Assembly: GCA_020740775.1 (NCBI GenBank)
Contig: JAHEWK010000014.1
Coordinates: 744,001-808,000 of the forward strand
Direction of reading: 5' to 3'
From: Ilyonectria destructans
Taxonomy: Eukaryota > Ascomycota > Sordariomycetes > Hypocreales > Nectriaceae
DNA: 64,000 bases
Shown here: piece after piece, positions 45,420 through 57,973 of the stretch
How positions within the stretch are numbered: position 1 is the stretch's first letter
Layout: each line of letters opens with the position of its first letter
Program-made: the position numbers and the translations under genes
Notes under the pieces: model-generated
The model's database searches: none
Seen by the model: the letters and a program-made list of their open reading frames with translations, nothing else
Told to the model about the DNA's origin: nothing

Positions 45420-46879
45420 ATGAATCTCAAAAATTCTCTTACCTTTATCTTTGTCTTTGTCTGCGCGGTTTTAGCAGGACTTCCCAGCACTGGATCAAGC
45501 GACGCAAAATGGGATTTGTCAATGCCAATGAACGGCGTCACCTTCCAGCGAGCCAAGGCAATCTCCGATCCTACGCCTGATCGTGTTAGTCTGCGTTTCT
45601 CCCGCCTCGAAAACCTCAAGGGAAAGTACAAGGTCCACGGACACGCTGGAATTTCCGCCCTTGAACGTTCGGGTCTCCCATACCCACGCAGGACTCAAAA
45701 CATTTCCACTGTGGGCGATTTCTCGACGCAGTATGCCCTCCGGTGCGGGTGGGATGATGCACCAGTGTGGCTTCTACTTGATACAGGAAGCTCCGATACG
45801 TGGGCAGTTCAGTCTGGATTCAGTTGCGAGGACAACTTGGGAAATAAACACGCACAATCTGCTTGTGCCTTTGGCGAGCCGCAAATCAAAGACTTTGGAC
45901 ACGGAGAAGTCGAAGGAGTACACTTCTATCTATCATACGGATCAGGCGAGGAGGTTTCTGGCCCCATGGGGCGGTCAGATATTTCGTGCGGTGGCCTGTT
46001 CGTGTCTGAGCAGCAGGTTGGACTCGCCAACAAGACCTACTGGCACGGTAACAACGTCACCGTCGGGATTCTTGGCCTCGCCTACCCATCCATCACGAGT
46101 GCCTATTATGGTCAAGTGGGCGAGGAAGAGACTTGGCTCACGATTCCCTACACGCCGTTTCTGACAAGGGCAATAGCCCAAGGCACGATTGACCCCGTCT
46201 TTAGTGTGGCGATTATGAGGAATTCGAGTGACGGAATCCTGACCTGGGGCGGAGTACCTCCCATGTTGTGGAATCGCAAGTCCAAAGCGGCGACAGATCT
46301 CATTGTTGTAAGTCGCTGTTCAATGGCTTGATGTCAGGCACATGTCAGTTGTGGAGGCTGACGAGGCTTTTAGGCGAACTTGATTGATCAGGAAGAAACA
46401 GCCTGGAAATATTCCTTCTATACCATCATCCCGGATGGTGTGGTGTGGGGGCTTACAACAGACACAACCAAGTATCCTTACATCGTGGACACGGGAACCA
46501 CCATGATGCATCTCCCTCCTGGTAAATACCATACATGGCTCTTCCCTTCGTGATTCTGATTATTGGGACAGCTCTAGCCGAGGCAATTGCGCACGCCTTC
46601 GAGCCTCGTGCCACATACATCTATCAATGGGGGGCATACTTTGTTCCTTGCGACGCGATCGCACCGCGGTTCGCCGTCATCATTTCCGGGGTCGAGTTTT
46701 GGATGAACCGGGCCGATTTGATATACCAGGACCTGGTTGACCCGCTGACGGGGCTGTGTGCCTGTGGTATATCAAGTGGAGGGCCCGGGCCGTACATCCT
46801 AGGTGACGTATTCCTCCAGAACGTTCTGGCGGTCTTCGATGTCGGCGCTGCAGAGATGCGCTTCTATTCAAGGGATTGA
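45420..46879 (+). CDS. Secreted aspartic protease (pepsin family A1)
   Basis: Three exons (45420-46307, 46374-46521, 46572-46879) join in frame to 447 residues. A signal peptide (MNLKNSLTFIFVFVCAVLAG) and a propeptide of about 75-90 residues precede the mature enzyme. The catalytic aspartates sit in LLLDTGSSDTWAV (D121) and YIVDTGTTMMHLPP (D335). A flap-like segment YGSGEEVSGPMG and several Asn glycosylation sites (NKT, NVT, NSS) are visible. The end is GPYILGDVFLQNVLAVFDVG followed by AAEMRFYSRD, as in pepsins, with no GPI signal. It is expected to digest proteins outside the cell or in the vacuole. It lies next to accessory genes, fitting a nutrition or host-interaction role, which is inference. 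Confidence 0.92.
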
Positions 46880-49800
46880 GTATACGACATCTCACCGGCT
46901 TCATAGTCTGCGCATCACCGTGGTATGATTCTAGGAACACGGTGAGAGGTTGGGATTGGTGCGGGCCTATTGTAACACCGGAGCCATAGACTGAACAAGA
47001 AGGAGATTAATGGTTGTCGCCTTCACCAGGTGATTAAAGGTGCCGTGAGTTCTCGGGGAGCCCGGGGTCGAACAGGTGAGCAGATTTGGAGGAAGCGAGG
47101 CGGAGGGGAGAGGGGAGATAGCCATTAGGGGAGGTGGGATTGGTAACGCTTTGGTTGGTGGTTTGACGCAAGAAGCATCCGATGCCGTGGTCTCGCGATG
47201 TCAAATGAGATTGAGAGGTGTGTAAGTTAGGCAAGGCAATGTGAAGTAAAGAAGATAAAGAAATAGGTACCTCAGGACGCAAATTGGCTAGGAAGGTACG
47301 ATAGCTTATCGGCTTAGCCTGTGCACGTTGCTGGACTACGAAGAATGTGCAAGCAGATTGGCTGTCATAAGGTAAGTACGAGGCATTCAGACAATCTTAT
47401 CGCGATAACACGGCCTCTCGATCTCTCTTGCCAGAACTTACCTACGAGGATCTCATTCATCTCATCTTCGCGTTTCTCCACGCTCAACAAAAAATCATCG
47501 AGAAGGACACAACAACGGTTGTTCCTCCAACGTATCCGTCGAAAGAATCCTGAGTTGCATGCCAAACGACTGCATTTGCCATCGGCCGGTTTATCCCAGC
47601 GCCACGACCGTAAAACAAGCCGCACCAATTAGCCGCCAGATACGTTGAGTTTCGGAATGAGAGGCGTCGCAGCAGGGCCGTCGTCGCCGGCGACGACTAG
47701 GGTCCGCGGTAACACTTGGAGCTTCAGCAAGGTGAGAACCATTTCCCGCTGTCAATACAAGAAATTCTCCGACGTTTCCTTGGCCAGCCGATTCACTCAA
47801 GCGGGCGAAGTCGGCTATTGTCCGTGGATTCATCCGCCGCTGAGTCCACCGAAGTGGCTTAGTGGTGCCGCAAGGCGGTGTGCGGACGTTGGGAACGAGC
47901 GGACGTGGGCGGCCAGGACCCACGTCCCTGGTGCCGGGTGGGCAAAGTTGCCCCTCGCTGGCTCGGTCACCGACACAAGATTCGACCGAGAGGGGAACCC
48001 GGGGAGAGAGAGCACGAGCAACATGATCGCCAGGGAATAGCTCCCTTGACCTTGCAGCCGCCTGGACCTATCGAGGGAGACCCTTGCAGACCAAAAGTCA
48101 GATGGACCATTCGCGTTCCCGGCTCGATGCACGTATCGGTCGAGCAGAGCATGGGCAGCCACGGTGACGAGATTGACCATGATGGACAATGTCACGACAC
48201 CCCGGACCACCCCCGAAGACAAAACAAGATGCCGCCAAGGGAGTATGGACGGATGGAAGGAAAGATGACACGACGGAGGCGAGAGTGGTGCCAACTCGGA
48301 CAGAGCCGGAGGGGCAAAGGTCTCGTGGACGGGTTCTCGGTGGCTATTCCTGCAGCACTTGAGACCGACATAGACTGACTCGCCCATGGCCTATGGATGA
48401 GAACCGGGAAATGGACAGAACACGGGACCGGCCTGTACTGTGCTTCTCGTGGCTGGGGTCGCCGCCGTGGTCCGGACCCGGGATAAAGCCACCCTTGCGC
48501 TCGGATGGTTATCCGGCCCTCGCAGCGATATCTGAAGCTCGCAAGCTGGGAACTGGAACGCAGTCTTACAATGCCTGATATTCAATGTTGAGGCCCAGAC
48601 CGGGAGGATTCGGAGGCAGCTGACAGCCGCTGCCAAACGCACACAGGGCTGGGCAGTTGGGACGATGGCTCACGCCCCACCCTCGGCAGAGAAAAATAAA
48701 GTGGAGGGCAGAAATCGAGAATGCAGGGCAGATTGTGTTCTGTGCCGGGGATGAGCTGGAAGGCATCCCCGATGAGAATGAGGGGCTCGGGCGGTGCGCC
48801 GGGGTGCTGGAGGTGAGGGGCGCTGAGGGGGCGCTGGAGAGGCGCTCTTGGAGGCGCCGGGGAAGATGCAGCGCATTCCAGGACACATTCAGTGGACATC
48901 GACCAGCGAACACGGCCAAAAGTGGCTTGGGGGCAACTGTCGGCGAGCCACAGGCCCAGATTTGGCACCAAATGGGCGGGCAGATGGAGCTGATGGAGCT
49001 GATGGATCCTGTTGTCCACCTGGACCCCCAAGCTTTTCAAGGCACCCGGGGCCTCGAGTGGCCTCTAAGACAGGCCGGGGCACCCAGAGCGGGGGTTGCA
49101 CCGCTACAGTGGAGCGCTGTCCCGAGCTTTGGCGGGCTCTGGCAGGCTCTGGTGGGCTTTGGTGGGCTGGGATTGGCCTGGGGTGGTCATCCATCCTTTT
49201 TCATCGTCATGAATCAGATGGAGCCGCGACTCTGGACAAGACGATGCAAGCCGCACGTCGCTCTCGTCGACTGTTGGGTCGGGTGCTTTTTGCGCTTTTG
49301 ATTTCTGCTCTGCTGCTTGTCGGGTGCACATTCGGCTGGAGCTCTCTCTTTCTCTCTCGGGACGGACTGACGCCTTGGACCCAATCACGACCTCGCAGAC
49401 TCTCGCTTTCAGTCTCTGCTCCTTCTCTTCCTCCTCGCTCTCCCTCTCTTTCTTTCTCTCTTTCTCCCTTTCCTACCTCTCACTCCTCATTTTATACTGT
49501 ACACGCCTTCTCGCCCATTCATCCGCTACTCCAACCCGTCCCCGCCTTTTCTCTCCACCACCAGCAGCTCCTCCTGTGTCGGTTTCCTTTTCCCCGGTCT
49601 TGCATCCCGCACACCGTGATCGCCTCTTCCGCCTCGCCTCTACTTTCCCGCGCCTCACAAACCTTTCCACATCCTGTTGCAGTGCAGCAGCAGCGGCTTG
49701 CTTGACGAATCGAGCCTCCACAACGGCCACATCCACCAATCCCCACAACAGTTCCCAACCGCTGCAAACGCGCCGTGGCTCTGCATCTTCCGCGCCAGTG

Positions 49801-50180
49801 ACTGATTGCTGGCTCGCTCGTTCGATTGATTGACCAACTCGATCGATTGCCGCATCATCGGCCCAAGGAAGGAGGTGTCGTCGCACACACCAAACGCTCT
49901 TATCCACACAAACACTCGTCCCGAGCCACCCCACACTTCTCCGATAACCTTGGCTGTTTGCTGCTGTAACCTCAGCTCGCTCCTTCTCCTCACCCCGTGG
50001 CAAGCTGCCCGAGGCTCACGCGACCTGGCTCCATCATAGCTGCTACTGCCAGCCATTGACCAGTGACCGCGGCCCATCTTTCCGATTCATGTCTCTGCAG
50101 TATTGGAGCACCTGTATCTTCCACAATTCCAATCTTGCTCTTGATCTCGCAGCCGCTCAATAGCATCCAACACCGCCGAT
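46880..50180. other. Gene-free stretch of about 3.3 kb ending in a CT-rich leader
   Basis: A plausible intron-like pair (GTAAGT at about 47371, TTGCCAG at about 47435) was examined, but no convincing coding sequence flanks it. Longer open frames (for example 48848-49705 plus) run through GC-rich and CT-rich DNA and overlap opposite-strand frames. The final part is the probable promoter and leader of the gene at 50181. Confidence 0.45.
49410..49640 (+). promoter_or_regulatory. Pyrimidine-rich promoter or leader tract
   Basis: Long CT runs (CTCTCCCTCTCTTTCTTTCT) lie 540-770 bases upstream of the fructose-2,6-bisphosphate enzyme's start codon. Such tracts often mark transcription start regions in filamentous fungi; the exact start is not visible. 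Confidence 0.5.
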
Positions 50181-51759
50181 ATGCCGTCCCGAACTAATGG
50201 AGTCGGTGTCCAGGTCGAGGACTCCAAGATCTGTGTCGTCATGGTAGGACTTCCCGCCAGAGGCAAGAGTTACATAGCACAGCGAGGTACGTGCTGCTCC
50301 TCTCCATTATATGCCCCATCTGGTCCCCGCGCCGTTACAATCATGTATTCCCCTTGGCCCGGATCCGTCGAGTCGTACTGCGCTCGTCGCATTTAGGTTC
50401 TTTGGCTGATTCCTTTGCTCGTGTACAGCGCAACGCTATCTGCAATGGCTTTCTATTCCGGCCCAGACGTTCAATGTCGGAAACTACCGGCGCAACGATG
50501 CCCCCCAGCCCACGGCTGACTTCTTCGACACCAACAACCCTGAAGGAGAGCGCAAGCGCCGCGCCGCCGCCGAAGCTGCTGTCGCCGACATGCTCGCCTG
50601 GTTCCGCACCGGCGGCGTCGTCGGTATCCTCGATGCTACCAACTCGACTCAAGAACGCCGGAAATGGGTCCTCGAAACTTGCAATGCCAACGGTGTCGAG
50701 GTTCTCTTTGTCGAAAGCAAGTGTGACGATGAGGAGCTCATTATGGCCAACATTCGCGACGTCAAGACTACCAGCCCCGATTACAAGGGCCAGGATCCTG
50801 AGAAGGCCGCCCTCGACTTCCGTAACCGCATTCGCAACTACGAAAAGGTGTACTGTACCATCGACGCCGATGGCGATGAGTCTCACTTGACATACCTTAA
50901 GATCATGGATGTAGGCAAGCAAGTCATCATTAGTCGCATCCGAGACTACCTCCAGAGTCGCGTTGTCTACTACCTCATGAATTTGCACATCCGCCCCCGG
51001 TCGGTTTGGCTATCGAGGGTAAGACATTCTCCCCGCGTTTAGCCCTAGACATGTTTATTGACCACACCACAGCACGGCGAGTCTTTGTACAACCTAGACG
51101 GACGGATCGGCGGTGATACTCTCCTCTCCCCCCGAGGAGAGCAATATGCTCGAAAACTCCCCGAGCTGGTCCGCAAATCTGTTGGCGTATGTTTGACCTC
51201 GACAAATCTCTTCTACCAAAAATACTGACACGCTTCTCAGGACGACCGCCCCCTAACGGTCTGGACCTCGACCTTGCGAAGAACCATTGCGACTGCTCGT
51301 TTCCTTCCGGAACACTACAACCAACTCCAGTGGAAGGCCCTCGATGAGCTTGACTCCGGTGTCTGCGACGGCCTCACGTATCAGGAAATCAAGGACCGGT
51401 ACCCCGACGACTTCGCCGCCCGCGACGAGGACAAGTACAACTACCGCTACCGCGGCGGAGAGTCATATCGTGACGTCGTCATTCGTCTCGAGCCCATCAT
51501 CATGGAGCTGGAACGCAGCGAGGACATTCTGATTGTTACTCACCAGGCGGTCTTGCGATGTGTATATGCCTACTTCATGAAGAAGGACCAGACCAAGAGC
51601 CCCTGGATGAATGTCCCTCTGCATACGCTCATCAAGTTAACCCCTGGCGCCTATGGCACGGAGGAGGTGCGTTACGAGGCCAACATCCCCGCCGTCAGCA
51701 CCTGGAGAGGCAAGGGCAGCACCGCCAAACATGAGAACCCGGCTCCCGAGGGGCTGTAA
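50181..51759 (+). CDS. 6-phosphofructo-2-kinase / fructose-2,6-bisphosphatase
   Basis: Four exons (50181-50286, 50429-51018, 51073-51186, 51241-51759) give 442 residues. The kinase half has the Walker A loop GLPARGKSYIAQRAQRYLQW (residues about 23-42) and PAQTFNVGNYRR. The bisphosphatase half has RHGES (catalytic His about 233), ELDSG (acid Glu about 306) and VTHQAVLRC (His about 371), so both phosphatase histidines are present. The enzyme makes and breaks fructose 2,6-bisphosphate, the cytosolic signal that sets glycolysis against gluconeogenesis. The short N-terminus and overall length match yeast Fbp26 rather than the long Pfk26. Whether the kinase half is active cannot be told from motifs alone. 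Confidence 0.95.
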
Positions 51760-53245
51760 GCCGAAGCGGGGAAAGCGAGGGATGAGGATATGAAGCACTC
51801 GGCCACATAAGCACCCAGTACATAAGGGATCACTTCGATCGGGCACGGCACGCAAATCTTCGGCGCAGAGAATGGGTCATGGAAAATGACAAGATTACGA
51901 ACGAAACGAGCAAAGGTATGAGCAAAGGAATGGGGAATGACAAAGCTGGGCATCAAATGAAATGAAAACCGAAAATTTGGGGTTTTATTCCTGGGGTCAT
52001 GATGAGGAAAGCCAAGAGGCGAGCAAGCCTTGTGCTTCTGTTTCAGTCATGGGCAATCAGTAATGGCTCGGGTAACTGATGGCCATCATGGCAGGTATGA
52101 TGGGGATGAGGCTTGGGGATTGGGACGGCTCTGTGCAAATGCATGGCTGTCTTTCTTGTGTTGTTTTATTCTTCTTTCAACCTTGGGAGGATGGATATGA
52201 TTCTAGCTACTAAATGATATGACGAAAACATGCACTCAACTGTAGCTTACTTACAGTCGAGTGAGCACATGGTGCTATGGCATGTTGGCGGGAGTGGAGT
52301 ATCCAAGAGAGACTGAAAAAGCGTCGCGGATGGCATATCCAATGTGAAGTGACAAATGGCGCTCTGGTTGTCTAGTCTGTCAGAGCGATGGCAACCTCGG
52401 TCCCATCCCATAATGATGACAGATTTCGGTTCGACTAATGCTATGTCGACTCAAAGTCTAATCGTAGTCTGGAACCAACCGGTCACTAGCCGTATTGGCG
52501 GGGGAGGTGAGTCGAGGAGACCTGGCAAAGAGAGATTCAGTATGTGTTGATAAGATGATTTGAAGGAACGGCAACTTACGGGTCGGATCGAATCATGAAC
52601 AGGTATATCAAACATAGTTATGTGAATGCATGTCAGAGCATGACATGGGCAATACCCCCGATGGGATCAACCTTGGGTCCCCTGTAAGTTGCGGCGTCGG
52701 TGGAGATTGCGGGGGATGCGAGAGACTCCGGGGGGAGCCGAGGCAGGTGGGGCCGTGTGCCGGGGTGAAGCCAGCGCGCAGATGCGTCTGGGACTCTGGG
52801 TGTCTGGGGTGCATGCGAGGATGAGGCACGACAGTACAAGCAGCATTTGTGCTCTGTAGTGGAAACCTCACCTCAGCTCTCCCTCTGCAATCGTCTCTTG
52901 GCCGAGTCTGATTTGCACCTGAATTGCTCCAGTTTGTGTGGGTTTTTCGGCAATCCATCATTAGCCCCCCGCCCCCATCTCGAGGTAGCCGTTGCCGTTG
53001 CCGATGGCGGTGGAGGGGGCGTTCATCCCGTGACTACCCGCAGCGCAGTGAAATCGGCAGTTGAAACCGGTCTGGGGAAGGCTTTCGCCAACCCGTCGAC
53101 TATTATCGTGAGTGGCGTCGACGGCGGTAGTTCACACGCCCACAAATCATTGAAGCGCCGCAATTTAGATGCTTCCGAGCGGTGACGGTGGGGGTGATGG
53201 TGTCATCTGCTCCTCGATCGTGTGAAGTTGCGGGCTCGATCGCCG
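51760..53245. other. Gene-free stretch of about 1.5 kb between convergent genes
   Basis: Contains the 3' regions of the bifunctional enzyme gene and the membrane-protein gene. A Gly/Asp-type 112-codon ORF at 52847-53185 plus has no motif. No other feature was recognised. Confidence 0.5.
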
Positions 53246-54658
53246 TCAATCCTGGTGGTCGGTAGTGCTCTTGGAGGTGCTTGAATGGCCCATGGAACTC
53301 GCCAGGCTGGACACGCCGAGTCCTGAATCTTTGCGCTGCGGCTGAGACGCATCACTGTGTGCCCGCCCACGGACCTGATCTGTCCGAGGAAACATCCGCA
53401 GTCCCATGCTATCCCTGCTGGCTGAAGCCCTGAGCGCCTCGTCGTCGTCGCCGCCACGCCGGATAATGCGCAAGGGCGCCGACCAGTTGGACCAGGAGCG
53501 GCGCATGCGGTCTGGGGCGGTGACAACGCCGCCGAGCTCGGCTGGGGCGCTGTTGTGCGAGTTCGCGGACAGGTGATGGGCGAAGGGGCGGACGTTGTTG
53601 TGGTGGCAGACGCAGGCGCAGGCGAGGTCGGGCCCGGCGGCCTTGACGATCTTAGCGATGAGGTCGGCCATGGAGAGTTCGATGTGGAGCTTGACGAGGT
53701 ATGCGAGCGGGTGGAATATGACGTATCTGGGGGGTTGTTAGTAGGTGGAGTTGAATGCGACAGGGTTGGGCGCACAGAAAGGTATTGTTCAGGGACATTG
53801 TTGCAATGATGAGGATCTATATCCAAGAGTCAGCCGAGACCGAAGACCCCTTTGCTCCACAGCCGTCAACTCACATCCATGGTAAGAGACACCGCAACCA
53901 TGGCCAGGTTGAACCGGTACAGCAAGATGTACTTGGTCAGGCCGTATTCGATGAGCGAAGAGCGGACAAGGTGCACAAAGTAGAGGTTGAGGCAGACGTC
54001 GATGACGGCGAAGACGGCCTTCTCAAGACGGTCGTATATGTTGTTGACGTGTATCCATCTTGGGCTGATTTGCAGGCGGGCCGGGATCCAGACGATGCCG
54101 ACGGAGATGTTTATAATGAGCAGCGTGAAAAAGATGCCCCAGCGGAGGCGGCGGACTGTGGAGGGAGAAACGGCGAGGAGGGCGATGCGGTTGATGATGA
54201 TTTGCATGATGCAGTGGATTTGGAACATCCAGAGGATGACTGTTGTAGTTGTTAGAGAGGGAGAGGGGAAGGGGAGGATGTTCTCAGGTTGCGTACTGAT
54301 GAAGAAGAATAACTCGAAGCTGTTCAAGCTGGTGTTAGCCCATGGTAAGTGCAATTGGGGCGTATGGATATTAGACATCAAAGATCCATCCGACTCACCT
54401 AGCTGGAATACTCCCAAATACATGCCCCCATCCGATGCCCCCGATTATGGTGCTTGCGACCAGCTCCAGCCAGATGAAGACCATGTAGGCCGTGACCCTG
54501 CGAGCGCGCTTCCATTGGTGAAAGGTTTGGTCGGCGGCGCGGATGAAGCCAAAGATGCTGAGGCCCAGGGACAAGCCCCAGACGACGCTCACCACGACCA
54601 GGTCGTCGCACGAGGGCTGGTGGGAAACATACCACGGCGGGATGAGCGTACCCGGCAT
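53246..54658 (-). CDS. Multi-spanning (about seven-helix) integral membrane protein, unknown function
   Basis: Five exons (54658-54399, 54328-54297, 54239-53875, 53816-53776, 53726-53246) join in frame to 392 residues; the exons of 32 and 41 bases are supported by phase and hydrophobic continuity. Hydrophobic helices include VVVSVVWGLSLGLSIFGFI, AYMVFIWLELVASTIIGGIG, FELFFFIIILWMFQIHCIM, LRWGIFFTLLIINISVGIVW, VFAVIDVCLNLYFVHLV and LVKLHIELSMADLIAKIV. The last ~130 residues are a cytosolic, Ser/Arg-rich tail (RPFAHHLSANSHNSAP...). The topology resembles fungal seven-helix membrane proteins with long cytosolic tails, some receptor-like, but no ligand or G-protein motif was recognised. Confidence 0.82.
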
Positions 54659-56724
54659 GGTATCATGGCGGAGAGCGGTAGCTTGAGAGGAGATGGTGAG
54701 GGAGAGAGGATGTTAGTGATGGGATGGAGGCGGGGATGTGGGAGGTTGCGGGAAATGGGTCCCTTATTAGTGTTGGGTAAGCATTGGTAGGTGAGTGTTA
54801 TTGTTTCTTTTTCTGTATGAGATGAGAAGGCGAGGGATGGAGCGAGGGAGAGCGAGAAGTGAGGGCTGGATGGGTTGGACGTATTGTATGGATTAGCTAG
54901 GTTGGGCGGCCTGGCCAGTCACTTATTGAGCTAGCTACCTCATTACAATTGCCGACTACCTAGTCGATGTGTACATCAGACTAGGCATGTACAGTCGGTT
55001 GGGCAATTATTACGTGCCACCCACAGTCTCGGGATTGGTGGTTCACAGCATCATATACTGCGTATTGGGTGGTTTTCTCCCGTGCTGCTTCTTCGCGAGG
55101 CGGTCAATCTGGTTGTCACTGCTGTCACTCCCGCTGACATTGTCCACCTGTCACTTTGGTTTGTTTCGTGATTAGAATCAGACACGGGAGGGTTGGTGGT
55201 GAGCGGGGGCGGCTAAGGCGGCTCAGGTAAAGCAAGGAGGTGAGAGGCGAAAGAGGCTGCAGGAGGAGAGAGAGTAGAGAGCGGATGAGCAGAAGAGCGG
55301 GTGAGGAAATTACAGAACCCCCGGCGCACAACGCGGGTTTCGGCCGACGTGTAGAGTACAGTACATGCAGCCCAATACTTAAATCTGCATGAGGGTGAGT
55401 ACGCATACTTCCGAATGTGCCATGGACGAAGCATACCCGTGGGTAGCGATGGATAAGTGCCGTCTCTGCCCTGTTCTGCTACCGCCCTAGGCGAGGAGCA
55501 GAATCGGGAGACTAGTGCCGGCCGAGAGATTTAGAGGGGGACGTGGCGTCGTGCTAGACGATCGATCTGGAGAGCGGTGGCCGTTTTTTTTTCTTTTCTG
55601 TGGTGTTTTTGCGCGTCGGTAATGTGTCACCGCTTTTGTCTCGGAGTCGGAGGGTGACGAGTTTCCATGGCCCGAGGAGGAGAAAAAGGAAAGAAAAGAG
55701 GACCCAGTGTGAGGCTATTCCAGCTGGAGGCGACGCGGTGGGAAAGATGATGCCGAGTGGTGAATCTGATATGACAGGGGATGCTGACCCTTGTGTAAGT
55801 GCAAATATCCTCAATGTGGACAAACACAGCCAAATACAACAACGCCCACCAGGCAATCCAAATCCCAATAACCGCCAGAAACCGCCCAGACAGCGCATCC
55901 TTGTCGAGCTCCACATCGTGTATCTTACTTATTTTGCACGACACATCCTAGAACGGGCAAGGCGAGACTCGAGACAGGCTGCCCCCCTTCGCCAGCGCCG
56001 TCACAGGCGGCTAGCGCTCTCCTAACGCGGCAGAGGTGTCGCCTGTGCCGGTTTTTGAAGATGGCGGCCTCTTGGCAAACCGCCTGAAAATACATGGCTG
56101 GGCAATCGTGGTCGGGAATGGGGACGAAATGTCGTTACGGACTGGCTGGCATCGCATCTGCAACTTATTAGCCATCTGCGACTTGACATGTCACTGGCTC
56201 ATTGTGACTACAACAGTGCATCTCCTCGGGAGAACAACAATATACAGCACGGGATACATACACAGCAACTCATCGATACTATCTTAACTCAAACGTCCCG
56301 GCCACCAATGTCTGACAATGTTTGTACAAGCTTTCCCACACATTGCCCATCATGACGCTGGCAATCACAGTCAATCACAGTCAATATCCCACTCCCGGGC
56401 CTCTGTTTTGAGGGCCTAATCACATCACTTTCCCCCACGGGAACAAAGCAATACGCGCGGTCTGTCAATCCCATGATGCATCAGATCTGCTGTATAATAC
56501 AGTGCGTAGGCGGTGTCTTTCAATACCTACCTAATCACCCCCTTAGGGCTTTATGGTGCAGTGGCAGAGTGAACAGGGTCCAGAGGCGAAGCGGGACTGC
56601 ATCACGACCTACCCTGTACATTTATATTTCGAGATCGCTTCGATAATAAGAACCCGCTGAAACTTGCCACGGAGGGATTTCTCCAACTTTCCTGATAGCA
56701 CCGTCAACTATCATTCTCGAGGCT
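54659..56724. other. Gene-poor stretch of about 2 kb
   Basis: The first part is the promoter of the membrane-protein gene. A possible membrane-protein fragment on the minus strand is listed separately. The rest, near 56000-56724, shows no gene and should include the promoter of the gene at 56725. Confidence 0.45.
55554..55944 (-). other. Membrane-protein-like coding fragment in two frames
   Basis: One minus frame reads VELDKDALSGRFLAVIGIWI then AWWALLYLAVFVHIEDICTY from an ATG at 55944. A second frame continues with SPLGIIFPTASPPAGIASHW, a hydrophobic VLFSFLFLLLGPWKLVTLRL and a Lys-rich end with stop at 55554. Both look protein-like and membrane-spanning, but no splice pair that I tried joins them in phase. 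It may be a real gene with an intron I missed, or a gene broken by a frameshift. Confidence 0.3.
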
Positions 56725-57369
56725 ATGCAGTTCCTATTCCAACCCCCCGTGTTTAGGCTCCAGCCTAGGGTTATTCCTCTAGTCGCAACAACTCCAGTTG
56801 TTACTATACCAACGCCAATCCTCACGACTCCCGTCTACTACCCTCTTGTTACTAACCCTACAGTCACTTTCCAATACTACCAACCGCCGACCACATTCTT
56901 CCACGTCCCATACTGCCCCATTTCTCAAATCAAAATCAAAGTAGTCTTCCACGGCACCCATCGCCCTGGTCACGCCCGAGGCCCATTCAGCATTTCCGTC
57001 GACGCCGCTTATGACTCGCCACCCAGCCGCGACACCCTGCGCAGCAACCTGTCAATCTGGGCGACACAGCACGGCCTCGGGAACCGGGTGTCTTTACGCC
57101 AGGCGCGCCTATACCTCACCAGGGATATGTCAACGCCGGTCGTGTTGACCGGAGCCACGGCTGCTCCGCCGGCGGACCATGTGGTGCGGACGGTGGAGTT
57201 GCGAGATAGACTGCCGGGGAGAGAGCTCAACGCGGTGATGGAGGGTATTCGAGGGAGGCAATATGGGGCGGTTTTGGTGGTGAATACGAATACCCGGGAA
57301 GAGATTGAGAGGCAACGAAGAGAGGCAGAAACCGGTGAGAGTGATAGTGTTAGTGGTAGTGACGAGTAG
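56725..57369 (+). CDS. Hypothetical protein, 214 residues
   Basis: A single exon. The N-terminal third is rich in Pro, Thr, Val and Tyr (IPLVATTPVVTIPTPILTTP, PTVTFQYYQPPTTFFHVPYC). A charged globular-looking part follows, with ISQIKIKVVFHGTHRPGHAR, SNLSIWATQHGLGNRVSLRQ and LNAVMEGIRGRQYGAVLVVN. The tail is acidic and Ser-rich (ETGESDSVSGSDE). No signal peptide is clear and no family is recognised. The smooth composition and length favour a real, perhaps lineage-restricted gene. Confidence 0.6.
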   Translation: MQFLFQPPVFRLQPRVIPLVATTPVVTIPTPILTTPVYYPLVTNPTVTFQYYQPPTTFFHVPYCPISQIKIKVVFHGTHRPGHARGPFSISVDAAYDSPPSRDTLRSNLSIWATQHGLGNRVSLRQARLYLTRDMSTPVVLTGATAAPPADHVVRTVELRDRLPGRELNAVMEGIRGRQYGAVLVVNTNTREEIERQRREAETGESDSVSGSDE

Positions 57370-57973
57370 GAGCCAAGCAACTCTCCACCACCTGTCAATA
57401 ACGATTCAGAGGAGAACAACGCGTAGAACCAAGAGCCTCCAGTCGAAGAGTCGGTCAATGGCAGAGATGCAACACGGAACCTGCTAGCGTTGAGAACAGT
57501 CAATCACAACCACCTGGGCAAGCCTCTCAGTTGAATTGTGCCTGTTCAATAAATATATCTGCACCACCCAACACCTAGTGAAACCATCTACTTGAGCCGC
57601 CTTCTCTCAACTCCCATTAGTCGACTCAACCGGAGTTCTCTTCCTCATTGCTCCAACAGCATCACCAATCACACCCAGAAAGCTGCGAGGCCAACACCTA
57701 CAGCTGATCAGAAAGTGACATGCAAGTGAAGAGCCGCTGACCTCGTCACAGAAAAGGGCGCAACTCTGCGTCAGCATGTTATTCTCCTCATCTGAGCCTC
57801 TTCCCTGCATATCCACACGGTGACACTATCGTCGACGGCGACGCCCACACCGGGTCGCATCCTCGTGCCGAAGTTCCAAGTCTCCATTCGTTTCGCTCCG
57901 CCTCTCCCGCTTCACGCCATCCTCCATATATTCACACATTTTTAACCCCCAGAAAGCTTCAAAAGCAGCAGCC
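57370..57973. other. Spacer of about 600 bases
   Basis: 3' region of the preceding gene and promoter of the next, both on the plus strand. CT-rich near 57900-57920. No gene is seen. Confidence 0.5.

Noticed and set aside
47348..47632. Possible gene MCKQIGCHK plus a second exon after a GTAAGT/TTGCCAG intron, as a fourth Cys-rich family member
   Set aside because: The phase-correct second exon is a basic, low-quality frame, while the protein-like frame (ELTYEDLIHLIFAFLHAQQK) cannot be joined in phase to the first exon.
48848..49705. 285-codon plus-strand ORF
   Set aside because: It runs through the CT-rich leader and is made of low-complexity Ser/Leu/Pro runs; several overlapping frames are equally long.
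57009..57503. 164-codon ORF antisense to the hypothetical gene at 56725
   Set aside because: Ser/Leu/Arg-rich complement of the plus-strand coding frame, without a motif.
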